Shown here one piece after another: positions 1 to 8,061 of a DNA stretch of 64,000 nt; the stretch's first letter is position 1, and the number at the start of each line of letters is the position of its first letter. A program made the translations under genes and the position numbers. The DNA is from Gryllotalpicola daejeonensis (lineage in GTDB: Bacteria; Actinomycetota; Actinomycetes; Actinomycetales; Microbacteriaceae): the NCBI RefSeq assembly GCF_039538145.1, contig NZ_BAABBV010000001.1:1860001-1924000 (forward strand), in the 5' to 3' direction. Below the pieces are notes generated by a model. The model searched no databases. It worked only from the letters and a program-made list of their open reading frames with translations, and was not told the origin of the DNA.

Positions 1-2
1 CG

Positions 3-653
3 AGTGTCGAACCCAACGACGGAAAGACCTTCGTATCAGCCAATCTCGCGGCCGCGTGGGCGCGGACCGGCAAAGAGGTCGTGCTCATCGGCGGCGACCT
101 GCGCTGCCCTGAGCTCTCGACCTACTTCGGAGAGGCGGGCGACGGCAAGGGTCTGAGCGAGCTGCTGGCGGCGCCGGGTGAGGCCGCCACCGTCGACGAG
201 TCGCTCGTGCTCGGGCAGCTGCGCGCCACAGAGGTGGACGGGCTGCGGGTACTGCCCTCGGGCGCCGAGCCGGCGGAGCCCGCCGACCTGCTGGCGCACG
301 AGCGCCTCGGAGCCGTCATCGACGTGCTTCGTGCTCACGCAGAGGTGATCATCATCGACAGCCCGCCCGCGCACGGCCTCATCGACGCCGCACTGCTGTC
401 GCACCACGCGACCGGCGCGATCGTGCTCACGGCGCTTCGCCGCACCCGGCGGGAGCGCATCGTCGACACTGTCGAGAGCCTTCTCGCCAACGACGCGAAT
501 GTCCTCGGCATCGTGGCGAACCGGTCGCGGGCCAAGCTCTCGTCGAGCTACTCGCGCTACTACCGCACGCCGCCCGCCGTCACTGCGACGGCCGAGGCGA
601 AACTGCGGACGCAGCCGCACCCCCACCCGCGCAGCGTCGAGCAGCACGGCTGA
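3..653 (+). CDS. CpsD/CapB-like tyrosine-protein kinase, C-terminal part (5' truncated by window edge)
   Basis: The cytoplasmic ATPase/kinase part of an EPS chain-length regulator; the N-terminal (probably membrane Wzz) part lies outside the window. The first visible residues form a Walker A-like stretch ending in DGKTFVSANLA. The Walker A' segment reads VVLIGGDLRCPEL, so the first Asp of the usual DxDLR motif is Gly. Walker B is EVIIIDSPPA. Near the C-terminus the cluster SYSRYYRT supplies three tyrosines, as in the autophosphorylated tails of BY-kinases. Family knowledge: such kinases control Wzx/Wzy export and are reversed by an LMW-PTP, which is encoded at 4992-5591. The family call is firm; catalytic competence is uncertain because of the Asp-to-Gly change. 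Confidence 0.85.
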   Translation, partial: SVEPNDGKTFVSANLAAAWARTGKEVVLIGGDLRCPELSTYFGEAGDGKGLSELLAAPGEAATVDESLVLGQLRATEVDGLRVLPSGAEPAEPADLLAHERLGAVIDVLRAHAEVIIIDSPPAHGLIDAALLSHHATGAIVLTALRRTRRERIVDTVESLLANDANVLGIVANRSRAKLSSSYSRYYRTPPAVTATAEAKLRTQPHPHPRSVEQHG

Positions 654-688
654 GCAGCGGCACACAGCGACAGCACACAGCACCAGGA

Positions 689-733
689 AGCGAGCGCCTG
701 AGCAGCGGAAGCACCGCTGCTCAGGCGCTCGCT
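689..733. terminator. Perfect 20-bp hairpin, probable terminator
   Basis: Arms 689-708 (AGCGAGCGCCTGAGCAGCGG) and 714-733 are exact reverse complements around a 5-nt loop. It lies 35 bp after the kinase stop, between convergent genes. There is no T-tract, as is common in high-GC actinobacteria. Confidence 0.7.
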
Positions 734-760
734 GCGTTCGGTGCTCGCGCGACTCAGGGG

Positions 761-793
761 CCGCCTGAGCCGTCGGGTCGACGGCTCAGGCGG
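761..793. terminator. Second perfect hairpin, 15-bp stem
   Basis: Arms 761-775 (CCGCCTGAGCCGTCG) and 779-793 pair perfectly around GGT. The right arm covers the stop codon of the minus-strand glycosyltransferase, so the hairpin probably terminates that minus-strand operon. Its core CGCCTGAG is shared with the first hairpin. Confidence 0.65.
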
Positions 794-1928
794 GCAGCGA
801 CGCGCCGGCCACCGCGCCCGCCCGCAGCCCGGAGATGATCTCAGCCAGGTCCGCGACCCGGCTCGCCCAGTCCGCCACTTCGCCGGGCTCGATGGAGTCG
901 CGGCGCGGCGCCACCAGCTGCGTGACGGCGTCGGGGAAGGCATCCGCGCCACTGATCACGACGCCCGCGGCGTCGCGGAAGCCGGCGACGGCAGTCGAGA
1001 CGATCGGCCGGCCGACGGCCTGGTACTCGTAGAGCTTGAGCGGGTCGAGGCTGTCGGTGAACCGATCGACGAGGTGCGGCACTACCAGCACGTCCGCGTG
1101 TTGAAGGTACGCGGGAAGCTCACGGAAGGGCCGGCCGCCGAGCACGTGGATGCCCGGCTCTGCGCCGAGGCGAGCGGAGTTCTCGGCGCTCAGCGCGTTC
1201 GGGCCGACGAACACGAGGGCGGCTCCCTCGGAGTGCAGCGCGCGGCCCGTGCGCACGGCCAGCTCGACGTCGAGCCGGTCCTCGTGCAGTGTGCCGGCGT
1301 ACAGCGCGACCGCGCCCGCAGGAAGGTCCGCGGGCCGGGCGGCCGGCACGCGGTAGCGCGCGACATCGACCGCGTTCGGAACGAGGTGAACGGGGCGCAC
1401 CCTGCCACGCGAGGCCTCGAGCCCTGTTGAGCACACGACGACCTCGCCCGCGGTGCGCAGCAGCAGCTCGTCCGCCTCACGCAGCCGCGCGTTCTCACGA
1501 CCACTGCGCGAAGCCTCGACCCAGTCGTCGGTCATGTCGTAGAGGCTCGGCCATCCGCTTGTGGTCACGAGCTGCGCCCACAGCGGGTCGTTGATCCACA
1601 GCACCGGCGACGTCCACCCCAGGCGCCGCACGGCCGCCCGCAGCTGGGCGCGCAGCGCGGCGTCGGCCACGGGCCCGGCGACGCGCGGCAGCGGCTTCGT
1701 CGGCTGCAGCAGCCGCAGCCGGCCGCCGTAGCCCTCTGCCTGCCGCAGTCCGGCACCCCGACGCGGCGCGCGGCGAGACAGCGCGTCGTGCACCGGGTCT
1801 GCCGCCGGCTCGACGAACAGCACCTCGAGCTCGGGGGCTGCGCGCAGCAGCCCGTCGACCAGGTACTGGTTGCGGCGCCAGATGTCGTCCCACGGTTCGA
1901 GCGAGACGACGACGAGCGCGGCGCTCAT
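786..1928 (-). CDS. Glycosyltransferase, GT-B fold (TuaH-like)
   Basis: A 380-aa cytoplasmic GT-B glycosyltransferase and the last gene of the minus-strand EPS operon. The N-terminal half has the open reading VVVSLEPWDDIWRRNQ and a YDMTDDW motif near residue 130. The C-terminal half has the nucleotide-sugar segment VALYAGTLHEDRL and the acceptor signature DSLDPLKLYEYQAVGRPIVS. That signature is typical of TuaH-like enzymes, with a Pro-Leu-Lys-Leu-Tyr-Glu block in place of a classical EX7E. ATG at 1928 overlaps the upstream stop by 4 bp. Donor and acceptor sugars cannot be read from the sequence. Confidence 0.85.
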   Translation of the reverse strand: MSAALVVVSLEPWDDIWRRNQYLVDGLLRAAPELEVLFVEPAADPVHDALSRRAPRRGAGLRQAEGYGGRLRLLQPTKPLPRVAGPVADAALRAQLRAAVRRLGWTSPVLWINDPLWAQLVTTSGWPSLYDMTDDWVEASRSGRENARLREADELLLRTAGEVVVCSTGLEASRGRVRPVHLVPNAVDVARYRVPAARPADLPAGAVALYAGTLHEDRLDVELAVRTGRALHSEGAALVFVGPNALSAENSARLGAEPGIHVLGGRPFRELPAYLQHADVLVVPHLVDRFTDSLDPLKLYEYQAVGRPIVSTAVAGFRDAAGVVISGADAFPDAVTQLVAPRRDSIEPGEVADWASRVADLAEIISGLRAGAVAGASLPA

Positions 1929-2944
1929 CGCGCCACCCCGCGGTAGAGATCGAGCGTCTTGGCGACCTGCCCCTCGAGGGTGAACTCGGCGCGCTGACGC
2001 GCGCGCAGCGCGCTGCCGTATTCCTCGCGCCGCGCGGCACTCATCATGAGACGGTCGAGGGCGGCGGCCGCGGCCCGCTCGTCGCCCGGGTCGAACAGCT
2101 CAGAGCCGGCGACCGCGCCCGCGGTCTCGACGTGGCCGCCCGCGCGCGACGCGACGACCGGCAGCCCGTGCGCCATCGCCTCGAGCACCGTGAGGCCGAG
2201 GCCTTCGCGCGGGGTCGGGGCGAGCAGGATGCCTGCCCGGCGGTATTCGACCGCGGGTTGCGCCACGAATCCGATGAAATCGACAGAGGCCGCGATGCAC
2301 AGCTCGCGCGCGAGCCGTTCGAGCTCGGGCCGCTGTGAGCCGTCGCCGGCGATGCGCAGACGCCAACCCTGCGCAGGCCCCTGGGACGCCGCCCAGGCGC
2401 GCAGCGCGAGCGCAGTCTGCTTCTCGGCCTCGAGCCGCTGCAGCACGAGCACGACCGGCTCACGCGCCGCGGGCTCCGCATCCGCCGCGGTCGCGACCCC
2501 GGAGTGAATCACCGTGCTCGGCGCTTCGATCTCGGCCGCGACGAAGTGCGAGATCGCGATCTCGGCGGCGAAGCGCCGCCCGGCGGCGCCGGCGACGGCG
2601 CGGCTCGCCCGCGAACTGCCGCGGGGCGCCGCGAAGTGCCGCGTGCTGACGAGCGCGGTGCCCGGATGTCTGGCGAAGGCGCCGACGACGTCGGCATCCG
2701 TCATGTGCGTGTTCAGGACGTCCACGTGGCCAAGCCTGCGCAGCGAGCGCCAGGCCTCACCGCGCGAACCGCCCGGCAGCCAGTCGACCTGCGGGCCGAG
2801 CGCGCCGGGGAACCGCTCGGGGTCGCCGCCGATCACGGTGACGCGCACCTCGTCGCTCAGCGCCCGGGCCGTGGTCAGCACATAGCGCTCGACGCCGGCG
2901 AACGCCGTCGAGCAGACCAGGTGGGCGACGTGCAGCGCGGTCAT
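1925..2944 (-). CDS. Glycosyltransferase family 4
   Basis: A 339-aa retaining GT4 enzyme. The N-terminal acceptor domain begins HVAHLVCSTAFAGVERYV, with the Gly-rich loop seen in GT4 proteins. The C-terminal donor domain has LVLQRLEAEKQ and the EX7E motif EGLGLTVLE, followed by AMAHGLPVVASRAGG. Start and stop overlap neighbours by 4 bp on both sides, so it is translationally coupled within the operon. It probably adds one residue of the EPS repeat unit on the cytoplasmic face; specificity is unknown. Confidence 0.88.
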   Translation of the reverse strand: MTALHVAHLVCSTAFAGVERYVLTTARALSDEVRVTVIGGDPERFPGALGPQVDWLPGGSRGEAWRSLRRLGHVDVLNTHMTDADVVGAFARHPGTALVSTRHFAAPRGSSRASRAVAGAAGRRFAAEIAISHFVAAEIEAPSTVIHSGVATAADAEPAAREPVVLVLQRLEAEKQTALALRAWAASQGPAQGWRLRIAGDGSQRPELERLARELCIAASVDFIGFVAQPAVEYRRAGILLAPTPREGLGLTVLEAMAHGLPVVASRAGGHVETAGAVAGSELFDPGDERAAAAALDRLMMSAARREEYGSALRARQRAEFTLEGQVAKTLDLYRGVAR

Positions 2945-4905
2945 CGGCCGGCCTCCAGCTCGGCGAGTGGGCCGCGGCGGTACCGGTCTCGGCGCCAGGC
3001 GGCGGCGCGGCCGCGCTCACCGGGAAGCAACGCGGCGCGCACGGCGGCGCCCAACGTCGCGGCAGCGCGGTACGAGCTCCACCCCCGGTCGCCGAAGTGC
3101 TTTCGGATGTACTTCTCGCCCGCCGCGTGGAACAGCGCCTCGCGGCGGCCGGAGTCGCTCTCGGTCGCTGCGCCGAGGTGCGTGGCATCCGTCTGCTCGA
3201 CGGCGATGCGCCAGCCCGCGTCACGCGCGCGCTTCTGCCAGTCGACCTCTTCCGCGTACAGGAAGAAGCGCTCGTCGAATTCGCCGACGGCCGCGAGCGC
3301 CTCGGCGCGCAGCAGCAGAACGGAGCCGATGGCGAAGTCCTTCGCCCGATTCAGCCGGCCGAGCCCGAACGCTTCGAGCCACATGCGCGCGGGGCTCGGG
3401 AACGGCCACCACACGCGCACCTGCTCGCCCGTGCGCGGGTCCGTCTGGCTGGCGCCGACCGCGGCAAGGCGGGGGTCGCGGACAAGGGCGCGCTGCATGG
3501 CGCGCACGCTCGCGGCGCTCACCAGTGCGTCAGGATTCAGCAGCAGCACGTCCGCGTCGGCGAGGCCGCGCTCGGCCAGTGAGCGAACGGCAACGTTCAC
3601 CCCCGCGCCGAAGCCGAGATTGCGCTCGGGGTCGATGTAGAAGGCACCGTGGCGCTCGGCGACGGCGCGCGTCTCGGCCGACGAGGAGTTGTCGACGATC
3701 GTGACGGGGAACTCGCCGCCGAGGCCCGCGAGGGCGGATTCCAGCAGCACGGGCGAGCCGTAGGCGATGACCACCACCTGAGGCGCCGGCACCTCGGCCG
3801 GGGCATCCGATTCACGCCCGCGCCCGGCGACCGCGCGATAGAGCTCGTCGTGCTGGGCGGCGACGCGAGACCACGCGAAGTCCTCGGCATGCCGACGGCC
3901 GCGCTCGCGCAGCTCGCGCCAGGTGCCGGGCTCGAGCGCCCGGTCAAGCCCCGCGGCGAGCGCGGCGGCGTCGCCCGGCTCGACGAGGACGCCTGCGTCG
4001 CCGAGCACATCGGGGATCGCCCCCGAGCGGCTGGCGACGACGGGGACTCCGGATGCCATCGCCTCAACGGCGACGCGGCAGAACTGCTCGAGCCAGCCGG
4101 GCGTCGGCAGCGACGGCACCGCGAGCACGTCGAGGGCGCGGTAGCGCGCCGCGAGCTCAGCGCCGCTCGCGAACCCGAGGAACTCGACGCGATCTGCAGC
4201 GCCGAGCCGCTCGGCCTGCGCCGTGAGCGCGTCGCGCTGCGGCCCGTCACCGGTCAGCTGCAGACGCCAGCCAGGCCGGGAGGCGATCGCCTCGATGAGG
4301 TGGCTGACGCCTTTGTGCGCTTCCAGGCGGCCGACATAGCCGACCACCGGCTCGGCCGCGGGCTCGGCCTTCTCGACGGGGCTGAACTCAGCGACGTCGA
4401 CGCCGAGCGGGATGAGCGGCGCGGCCGCCTTCAGGCCCTTGCGATGCGCGATCTCACCCGCCTCGCGATTGCAGACGTAGAGAGCGGATGCCCCGGCCAG
4501 CGCCCATCGCTCGAACCAGCGGAACGGCAGCGGGTAGCGCTTGTCGATGTTCTGCGCCGAGTAGAGCACATAGGGTGCGCGGTTCCCGCGCAGCCGACGC
4601 AGCAGCAGGACCTCGGCCGTCGCGAGCGAGACCGGCTCCTCGTGCAGGTCGATCACGTCGGCGTCCGAGCCGAGGGCACGCCAGAGGGGACGCGGGTCGT
4701 ACAGGAAGGCGTTCGGGTGCGAGCCGAAGGTGCGCACGCCCGTCACGAACTCATCGGCACCCGCCGCGAGCGCCTGCTCGCGGCCGCCTTCGTTCCAGCG
4801 CACGGCGGAGTACAGGGTGAGGTCATGGCCGAGGGCACGCAACTCGCGCTCGCGCTGCCGCCAGGCATCCACCACCGCGTGGTGCGCCACTCTGATCACG
4901 CGCAT
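2941..4905 (-). CDS. Two-domain glycosyltransferase (GT4-GT2 fusion)
   Basis: A 654-aa fusion. Residues 1 to about 365 are a GT4 enzyme with VVGYVGRLEAHKGV and the EX7E motif EQFCRVAVE. Residues about 375-640 are a GT2 enzyme of the rhamnosyltransferase type, with VTIVDNSSS, RNLGFGAGVN, LLNPDALV and FFLYAEEVDWQKRARDAG. The fusion may add two successive sugars. The ATG at 4905 is preceded by GAGGAG at 8-nt spacing, a good ribosome binding site and the likely start of this short operon. Upstream on the opposite strand is the phosphatase gene. Confidence 0.88.
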   Translation of the reverse strand: MRVIRVAHHAVVDAWRQRERELRALGHDLTLYSAVRWNEGGREQALAAGADEFVTGVRTFGSHPNAFLYDPRPLWRALGSDADVIDLHEEPVSLATAEVLLLRRLRGNRAPYVLYSAQNIDKRYPLPFRWFERWALAGASALYVCNREAGEIAHRKGLKAAAPLIPLGVDVAEFSPVEKAEPAAEPVVGYVGRLEAHKGVSHLIEAIASRPGWRLQLTGDGPQRDALTAQAERLGAADRVEFLGFASGAELAARYRALDVLAVPSLPTPGWLEQFCRVAVEAMASGVPVVASRSGAIPDVLGDAGVLVEPGDAAALAAGLDRALEPGTWRELRERGRRHAEDFAWSRVAAQHDELYRAVAGRGRESDAPAEVPAPQVVVIAYGSPVLLESALAGLGGEFPVTIVDNSSSAETRAVAERHGAFYIDPERNLGFGAGVNVAVRSLAERGLADADVLLLNPDALVSAASVRAMQRALVRDPRLAAVGASQTDPRTGEQVRVWWPFPSPARMWLEAFGLGRLNRAKDFAIGSVLLLRAEALAAVGEFDERFFLYAEEVDWQKRARDAGWRIAVEQTDATHLGAATESDSGRREALFHAAGEKYIRKHFGDRGWSSYRAAATLGAAVRAALLPGERGRAAAWRRDRYRRGPLAELEAGR

Positions 4906-4940
4906 GCGAGCTCCTCACGTCGCTGCGGGAGGGCGGCACG

Positions 4941-4946
4941 TAGCAT
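4941..4946 (+). promoter_or_regulatory. Putative -10 element TAGCAT
   Basis: TAGCAT fits the actinobacterial TANNNT pattern and ends 7 nt before an ATG at 4954, the spacing expected for leaderless transcription. No convincing -35 is seen. Confidence 0.4.
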
Positions 4947-4953
4947 TCCCCCC

Positions 4954-4995
4954 ATGGCTGCTCTTCCGGCTCCGCGCGTCCGGGCTGTCGCGTGA
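4954..4995 (+). CDS. Possible 13-residue leader peptide overlapping the phosphatase start
   Basis: ATG at 4954 opens MAALPAPRVRAVA and stops at TGA 4993-4995, which overlaps the GTG start of the phosphatase (GTGA). It lies 7 nt after a TAGCAT -10-like element, so it could be a leaderless leader that couples translation to the next gene. No protein-level evidence exists, and the phosphatase has no clear ribosome binding site of its own. Confidence 0.3.
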   Translation: MAALPAPRVRAVA

Positions 4996-5591
4996 CGGCA
5001 TCCGCGCGTGTGCTCTACGTCTGCACGGCGAATCGCTGCCGCTCGCCGTTCGCCGAGCACACGCTGCGCCGCGCGCTCGCGGTGGCGGGCATCGATACCG
5101 TGACGGTCGCCTCCGCCGGGCTGCTGCCGGGCGGCGCTCCGGTTCCACGCGCCGGTCTCGTCGTCGCGCGCGAGCGCGGGCTGCCGCTGGCCGGCCACCT
5201 CAGCCGCCCGCTCGCCGACCTGGAGTTCCCGCTCGAGACCGTCGACCTCGTGCTCGTGATGGAACGCGCACACGCCAGAGAGCTCGTCGCCGACCACGGG
5301 GCGCCCTTCGCACGGGTGTTCACGCTCAAGCAGTTCGACCGCTGGAGCGCGACCCATGCGTTCGGCGGCACGCGCCTCGGCGAGTGGCTCGACGACGCGG
5401 CCGAGGACCGCTCGCCTGCAGCGCTGCTCGGTACGAGCGCCACCGACGACACCGCGGACCCGATCGATCGGCCCGCGCCCGCGTGGCGCACGATGGCGGA
5501 TGCCTTCGAGCAGCACGCCCGCGCGGTGGCGCAGTGGCTCGCACCGCTGCGCGGTCATGACGCGAGCTCCTCGAGCACGCCGGCGAGCTGA
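4992..5591 (+). CDS. Low-molecular-weight protein-tyrosine phosphatase (Wzb-like)
   Basis: A 199-aa cytoplasmic phosphatase expected to dephosphorylate the CpsD/Wzc-type kinase of the locus. The catalytic P-loop is at the N-terminus: VLYVCTANRCRSPFAEH, a C-X5-R-S signature with Cys near residue 11. It is longer than the usual roughly 150 aa because of a C-terminal extension (about residues 150-199) of unknown role. I do not see the classical DP motif clearly. GTG at 4992 was chosen because it puts the P-loop at the usual distance from the N-terminus. The 3' end overlaps the convergent glycosyltransferase gene by 37 bp. Confidence 0.85.
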   Translation: MTASARVLYVCTANRCRSPFAEHTLRRALAVAGIDTVTVASAGLLPGGAPVPRAGLVVARERGLPLAGHLSRPLADLEFPLETVDLVLVMERAHARELVADHGAPFARVFTLKQFDRWSATHAFGGTRLGEWLDDAAEDRSPAALLGTSATDDTADPIDRPAPAWRTMADAFEQHARAVAQWLAPLRGHDASSSSTPAS

Positions 5592-6718
5592 CGCCAGGAC
5601 CACGCCCAGTCGTGCGCGGTCGCGTGCAGGCGGCCGGCGGCGCCGAGTTCTCGGCGGCGCTCGGGGTCCGCGGCGAGAGCGGCGATCACCGCGGCGAGCT
5701 CGTCCGGTCGATCGGGATCGAACAGGATGCCTGCGCCGCCGAGCGCCTCGGGAATGCCGCCTCGGCGGGCCGCGATGACCGGCACCCCGGAGGCGAGGCC
5801 CTCGCCGACCGTGAGCGCCCACGGCTCCTGCCACCGTGACGGCAGCACCAGCATGTCGGCGGAGCGCAGCAGCGCGGGAAGCTCGCGGCGTGCGACGAAC
5901 GGCTGGAAGGTCACCCTGCTCGCGGTGCGCTCGGCAAGCTCGCGCAGCCGGCGCTCGTAGGGTGTGAGCGCCGCGCCTGAGTCGAATCCGTGGCTGCCGA
6001 CGATGACGTATTCCACCTCGGGCCGGCCGACCAGGGCGGCCGCTTCGAGCAGCACGTCGGCGCCCTTCTCTGGGATGGTGCGGCCGAGGAACATGACACG
6101 CAGAGGGGCTGCTGAGTCGTCGGCCGTGCCTGCCGCCGGGGTGAACACGGTCGTGTCGACGCCGTTCGGCACTACGCGCACGCGGTCTCGCAGCCCGCTC
6201 GGCAGGTGGACGCGCAGCTGAGCGGCGAGCGACTCGCTGACGGCGACGATTCCGGCGACGCCGCCGAGCACGCGCGCCGCCTCGGACTGCGAGTAGCTGC
6301 GCAGCACGTCGTTGTGCGCATAGAGCACGCATCGGTGCGGGCTGTCCCGCAGCAGCCAGGGCACGATCGGCGCATTGTGGGCGATGGCGATTCCGGGCTT
6401 GCGCCCGGCCAGCGCAGCCGTCGCCGGTGCGAAGTAACCCGCGGTCGCACGCCGGGTGCCCCCGAGGCGCGAGAGCGCCGCGTCGACGTAGCGCGCCGCG
6501 CGGCCGGGCGCCGCCGCACCGGCGTAGTCGATCGCCGCCGCCGAGTCATAGCGCGGGCGATAGGTGTCGCCCTGCAGCACGACCCGCTGCGGGAACCGCA
6601 CGTCGTCGCCGACGTCGCGCGCGCCCGAGGCGAGCCCGTGCACGACCGTCGGCACGGCAGAGCCGGTGCGCGGTGAGAAGTGATCGCCGGGCGTGATCAC
6701 GTGGTAGACCTCGGTCAC
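5555..6718 (-). CDS. Glycosyltransferase family 4
   Basis: A 387-aa GT4 enzyme starting VTEVYHVITPGDHFSPRTGS. The acceptor domain contains PGIAIAHNAPIVPWLLRD. The donor domain has RVMFLGRTIPEKGADVLL and the EX7E motif EPWALTVGE followed by GLASGVPVIAARRGGIPE. The open frame extends further upstream, but GTG at 6718 is the likely start: it overlaps the polymerase stop as GTGA and gives the normal N-terminus of the family. It is co-transcribed with the upstream polymerase gene; the sugar substrates are unknown. Confidence 0.87.
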   Translation of the reverse strand: MTEVYHVITPGDHFSPRTGSAVPTVVHGLASGARDVGDDVRFPQRVVLQGDTYRPRYDSAAAIDYAGAAAPGRAARYVDAALSRLGGTRRATAGYFAPATAALAGRKPGIAIAHNAPIVPWLLRDSPHRCVLYAHNDVLRSYSQSEAARVLGGVAGIVAVSESLAAQLRVHLPSGLRDRVRVVPNGVDTTVFTPAAGTADDSAAPLRVMFLGRTIPEKGADVLLEAAALVGRPEVEYVIVGSHGFDSGAALTPYERRLRELAERTASRVTFQPFVARRELPALLRSADMLVLPSRWQEPWALTVGEGLASGVPVIAARRGGIPEALGGAGILFDPDRPDELAAVIAALAADPERRRELGAAGRLHATAHDWAWSWRQLAGVLEELAS

Positions 6719-8061
6719 GTGGCCACCGTGCCTTTCGCGCGCACGGCGCGACGCCCCGGGGCAGGGCGGATTCCCGCGGCCGGCGGCGCTGTCGTGGCAT
6801 CCGTTGCCTGCGCCTGCTCGAGCGCCTGCACGCCGTAGCAGATGCCCGCGACGATCCACAGCAGCGATGCCTGCCCCGCGACCCAGTAGAGGTCGAACTG
6901 AGCCTGGGCGAAACGCGTCAGCACGACAGCCGCGCCCACTGTTCCGTAGACGGGGTTCATGCGCACCAGCAGCCAGAACGCGGCGCCGAACATCACGAGG
7001 AAGCCGATCAGCCCGACGACCCCGACCGAGGTAAGCACCTCGAGCTCGGCGTTCGGGGGCTGGAACGCGACGTCGAATCGCGTCGTGTACCACCACCGCA
7101 GGCCGACGCCGAACAGCGGCGACTGGTGCCAGACCCGCAGCGCGTCGGAGTACCACGTGATGCGCTGATGGGCCGAGTCGAACTGGTTGTTGGAGTTCAG
7201 CTGAGCGTTCACCTGCATGACGACGAAGATCGCGATCGGGATGCCGGCGAGCCAGACCCATTTCGCCCGCCGGCCGCTCTGGGGTCGCGGTCGAAGGGCG
7301 ATGAAGAGCACGCCGGCCATCGCGCCGACGATGCCCTGCCGAGACTGCGACGCTGCGATGCCGACGGCGCAGAGCACGACGAAGAAGTAGCCCCAGCGCC
7401 GCGTGAGGCGGAGCCACACCGGGCGCGCGAAGGCGATGACGAGCGCCGCCGCGAGCATGCCGCCGATGGTGTTCTTGTGCAGCTCAGGCAGGTAGACGGC
7501 CTGGAACGCCCCCGTCTGGGCGAGCGACAGCACGGCTTGGAAGGCGGCGACAATGCCGATCGCGCTGCAGACGATGAGATAGAGCAGCAGGCCCGCGCGC
7601 GCCTTCCCGGTGCGGCCGATGGCGAAGCCGACCACCATGCTGCCGACGACCAGGAACAGCTCGTGCGCCCACTCGATGACGTTGGCCGAATAGGGATTCA
7701 AGACGAGGGTCGGGATCGCCGCAGCCAGATACGCGAGCCCCGCCCAGACCAGCGGCTGCAGCGCGATCCCGCCGCGCCCCCGGATGAGAAGAAGCGCGAC
7801 GACCGTCGCGCCCGCGAGCACGACGTCGCTCACGCTGAGCGCTCCCCCCACCCGGATGAGGGCGAGCGTTGCGGGCAGCGTGAGCATCGGGATCAGCGTC
7901 AGGTCCATGATCGCCAGTGCGACGACGATTACGCCCACCGCGGCGGGCAGGACCAGCTCCGTCGCCGTGCCGGCGAGCACGCCCAGCGCTGCGCCGGTCG
8001 CCACCGTCACGATGACGACCGCGACGACGGGTAGCGACAGCCGCCGCGCCGATGACAGCAT
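6715..8061 (-). CDS. O-antigen ligase/polymerase family protein (Wzy-like EPS polymerase)
   Basis: A 448-aa polytopic membrane protein with about eleven hydrophobic segments. Between the later segments is an extracytoplasmic loop with HQRITWYSDALRVWHQSPL followed by GVGLRWW, as in the Wzy_C (O-antigen ligase) family. SQSRQG around residue 230 is another family hallmark. In a locus with a flippase and an initiating glycosyltransferase, the likely job is joining lipid-linked repeat units on the outer face of the membrane. ATG at 8061 overlaps the upstream stop (TGATG). Ligase versus polymerase cannot be told by sequence alone; polymerase is favoured by context. Confidence 0.82.
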   Translation of the reverse strand: MLSSARRLSLPVVAVVIVTVATGAALGVLAGTATELVLPAAVGVIVVALAIMDLTLIPMLTLPATLALIRVGGALSVSDVVLAGATVVALLLIRGRGGIALQPLVWAGLAYLAAAIPTLVLNPYSANVIEWAHELFLVVGSMVVGFAIGRTGKARAGLLLYLIVCSAIGIVAAFQAVLSLAQTGAFQAVYLPELHKNTIGGMLAAALVIAFARPVWLRLTRRWGYFFVVLCAVGIAASQSRQGIVGAMAGVLFIALRPRPQSGRRAKWVWLAGIPIAIFVVMQVNAQLNSNNQFDSAHQRITWYSDALRVWHQSPLFGVGLRWWYTTRFDVAFQPPNAELEVLTSVGVVGLIGFLVMFGAAFWLLVRMNPVYGTVGAAVVLTRFAQAQFDLYWVAGQASLLWIVAGICYGVQALEQAQATDATTAPPAAGIRPAPGRRAVRAKGTVAT

